This document shows positions 63,374-64,000 of a stretch of DNA of 64,000 nucleotides, piece after piece. The DNA lies in assembly GCA_944381615.1 (NCBI GenBank), contig CALWLT010000008.1:143351-207350 (forward strand). The letters are read 5' to 3'. The position numbers and the translations under genes are program-made. How positions within the stretch are numbered: position 1 is the first letter of the stretch; every line of letters starts with the position of its first letter. The notes under the pieces were generated by a model. The model was not told the origin of the DNA and made no database searches. It saw only the letters and a list, made by a program, of their open reading frames with translations. Source of the stretch: an uncultured Lachnospiraceae bacterium. Its GTDB lineage: Bacteria > Bacillota > Clostridia > Lachnospirales > Lachnospiraceae.

Positions 63374-63402
63374 TTGACAGGTAAAAAAAACCATGCTAGA
63401 AT
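63374..63402 (+). promoter_or_regulatory. P1 promoter of the tRNA-Ser/rRNA unit
   Basis: TTGACA (63374-63379), 17-base spacer, TAGAAT (63397-63402). Confidence 0.85.
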
Positions 63403-63406
63403 AGTT

Positions 63407-63451
63407 TGCGTTGCCGCCTGAGAGAGCAGGCGGCAGCGCAGTCCGAAGGAC
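63407..63451 (+). other. Strong leader hairpins between P1 and P2
   Basis: A 14-bp stem (63407-63420 with 63427-63440, one G-T) with loop AGAGAG begins at about the P1 start point. GTCC/GGAC (63441-63451) follows as a second small hairpin. No T-tract is seen. It may be a leader structure; no known RNA family was recognised. Confidence 0.55.
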
Positions 63452-63493
63452 GAATGATCCGCCGGAGGGACCGCAGAGAACGGGAAATATTTC

Positions 63494-63522
63494 TTGACAA
63501 GCAAGAGGGCTTCATATATAAT
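63494..63522 (+). promoter_or_regulatory. P2 promoter of the tRNA-Ser/rRNA unit
   Basis: TTGACA (63494-63499), 17-base spacer, TATAAT (63517-63522): a full-consensus promoter. It lies 120 bases after P1, like the tandem promoters of Firmicutes rRNA operons. Confidence 0.92.
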
Positions 63523-63539
63523 ATATAAGCACTTGTTTT

Positions 63540-63625
63540 GGAGAGATATCGAAGTGGTCATAACGAGGCGGTCTTGAAAACCGTTTGTCCGCAAGGGCGC
63601 GTGGGTTCGAATCCCACTCTCTCCG
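63540..63625 (+). tRNA. tRNA-Ser(TGA)
   Basis: An 86-base class II tRNA. The acceptor GGAGAGA pairs with TCTCTCC, anticodon loop CTTGAAA has anticodon TGA (reads TCA), and the long variable arm TTGTCCGCAAGGGCGCG is typical of tRNA-Ser. The discriminator is G. CCA is not encoded. Confidence 0.95.
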
Positions 63626-63682
63626 TTTCGCAGAAGAAGCGAAGCAGTCTTATAATAGAAATAGTGAAAAGCAATTCAACCT

Positions 63683-63771
63683 GCAGAAGTACCCAAGTGG
63701 TTGAAGGGGCTCCCCTGGAAAGGGAGTAGGTCGTTAGTAGCGGCGCGAGGGTTCAAATCCCTCCTTCTGCG
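63683..63771 (+). tRNA. tRNA-Ser(GGA)
   Basis: An 89-base class II tRNA. The acceptor GCAGAAG pairs with CTTCTGC, anticodon stem CTCCC/GGGAG holds loop CTGGAAA with anticodon GGA (reads TCC), and a long variable arm is present. The discriminator is G. It follows tRNA-Ser(TGA) by 57 bases and is probably in the same transcript. Confidence 0.95.
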
Positions 63772-63799
63772 TTCGGTTTTGCAAGAAACCGGATTGGAA

Positions 63800-64000
63800 C
63801 CTTGAAAACTGAACAGTATGTAAAACCCTGAAAATTCTCGCGAATATCCGCCTGACAGCGTGCAGAGCACGCGAAAAGCGGCGGCGAAAACGCCGGGGGC
63901 TTGCCCACGGGCGTGTTCAGACGGCGCTTTTGAAATGTGCGTCAGCACATTGGCAGGCGTAACGCGGGCGAACGAGGTTTCCTCGTGAGCTGAGCGTGGA
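63800..64000 (+). promoter_or_regulatory. rRNA-operon leader with boxA-like sequence
   Basis: CCTTGAAAACTGAACA (63800-63815) is the boxA-like antitermination sequence that precedes rRNA genes in many Clostridia. Hairpins follow, for example ATGTGC/GCACAT (63935-63950) and ACGAGG/CCTCGT (63972-63987). No rRNA gene starts before base 64000, so it should begin just beyond the window. Confidence 0.6.

Noticed and set aside
63407..63490. Riboswitch or T-box in the tRNA-Ser leader
   Set aside because: Fragments such as GAGGGACCGC look slightly T-box-like, but no specifier stem, no full T-box sequence and no downstream synthetase gene exist.
63676..63948. Minus-strand reading frame over tRNA-Ser(GGA)
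   Set aside because: The RRRDLNPRA string is the antisense reading of tRNA-Ser, a frequent false protein.

Overview
The window reads as chromosome of a GC-rich, anaerobic, butyrate-forming member of the Clostridia, most likely Lachnospiraceae. The basis is a thl-crt-hbd-bcd-etfB-etfA operon with a divergent butyryl-CoA:acetate CoA-transferase, folate C1 genes (fchA-fhs), an hpf-secA-prfB block with the Firmicutes-type RF2 frameshift, AGGAGG ribosome binding sites and many TTGACA-17-TATAAT type promoters. No insertion sequence, prophage or CRISPR array was seen.

Layout. 1-2.9 kb: 3' end of a low-molecular-weight tyrosine phosphatase, two tRNA-Val genes facing each other, an iron alcohol dehydrogenase and a CadC-like metal sensor. 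3-11 kb: the butyrate pathway. 11.2-22.2 kb: a cell-envelope island on the + strand. It holds a secreted transglutaminase-like protein, a carrier protein, an MBOAT acyltransferase, an SGNH-like protein with Cys at the nucleophile position, a small secreted protein, a DltA-like adenylating enzyme, an M15 peptidase, a second MBOAT and a GtrII-like membrane glycosyltransferase. The first part resembles a rearranged Dlt (D-alanylation) system. 22.2-28.6 kb: SDR reductase and BrnQ transporter, a frameshifted STAS-like gene, thioredoxin reductase, a secreted SH3-NlpC/P60 hydrolase and an esterase.

28.8-35.8 kb: a catabolic island with an IclR regulator, class III CoA-transferase, HMG-CoA-lyase-like enzyme, UlaG-like metallo-hydrolase and a complete TRAP transporter. 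It probably takes up an organic acid, activates it to a CoA ester and cleaves it to products that feed the butyrate pathway. 36-43 kb: a 999-residue Sel1-repeat protein, fchA, fhs and glpK. 43.2-49.6 kb: hpf, an unusual gene-free stretch with clustered DnaA boxes, then secA, prfB and hom. 49.6-53.5 kb: small membrane proteins and a third MBOAT with an SGNH partner. 53.5-63.3 kb: tex, the tsaE-tsaB-rimI and rnz-tsaD genes, ispD and a large GT-C-like membrane protein. 63.3-64 kb: tandem promoters, two tRNA-Ser genes and an rRNA-operon leader; the rRNA itself lies beyond the window.

A recurring oddity is short degenerate tandem repeats (20-46 bp units) just after stop codons or in front of start codons, at 12.1, 17.4, 20.5, 28.7, 44.2 and 55.7 kb. 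All functions are inferred by reading the sequence; no database search was run.
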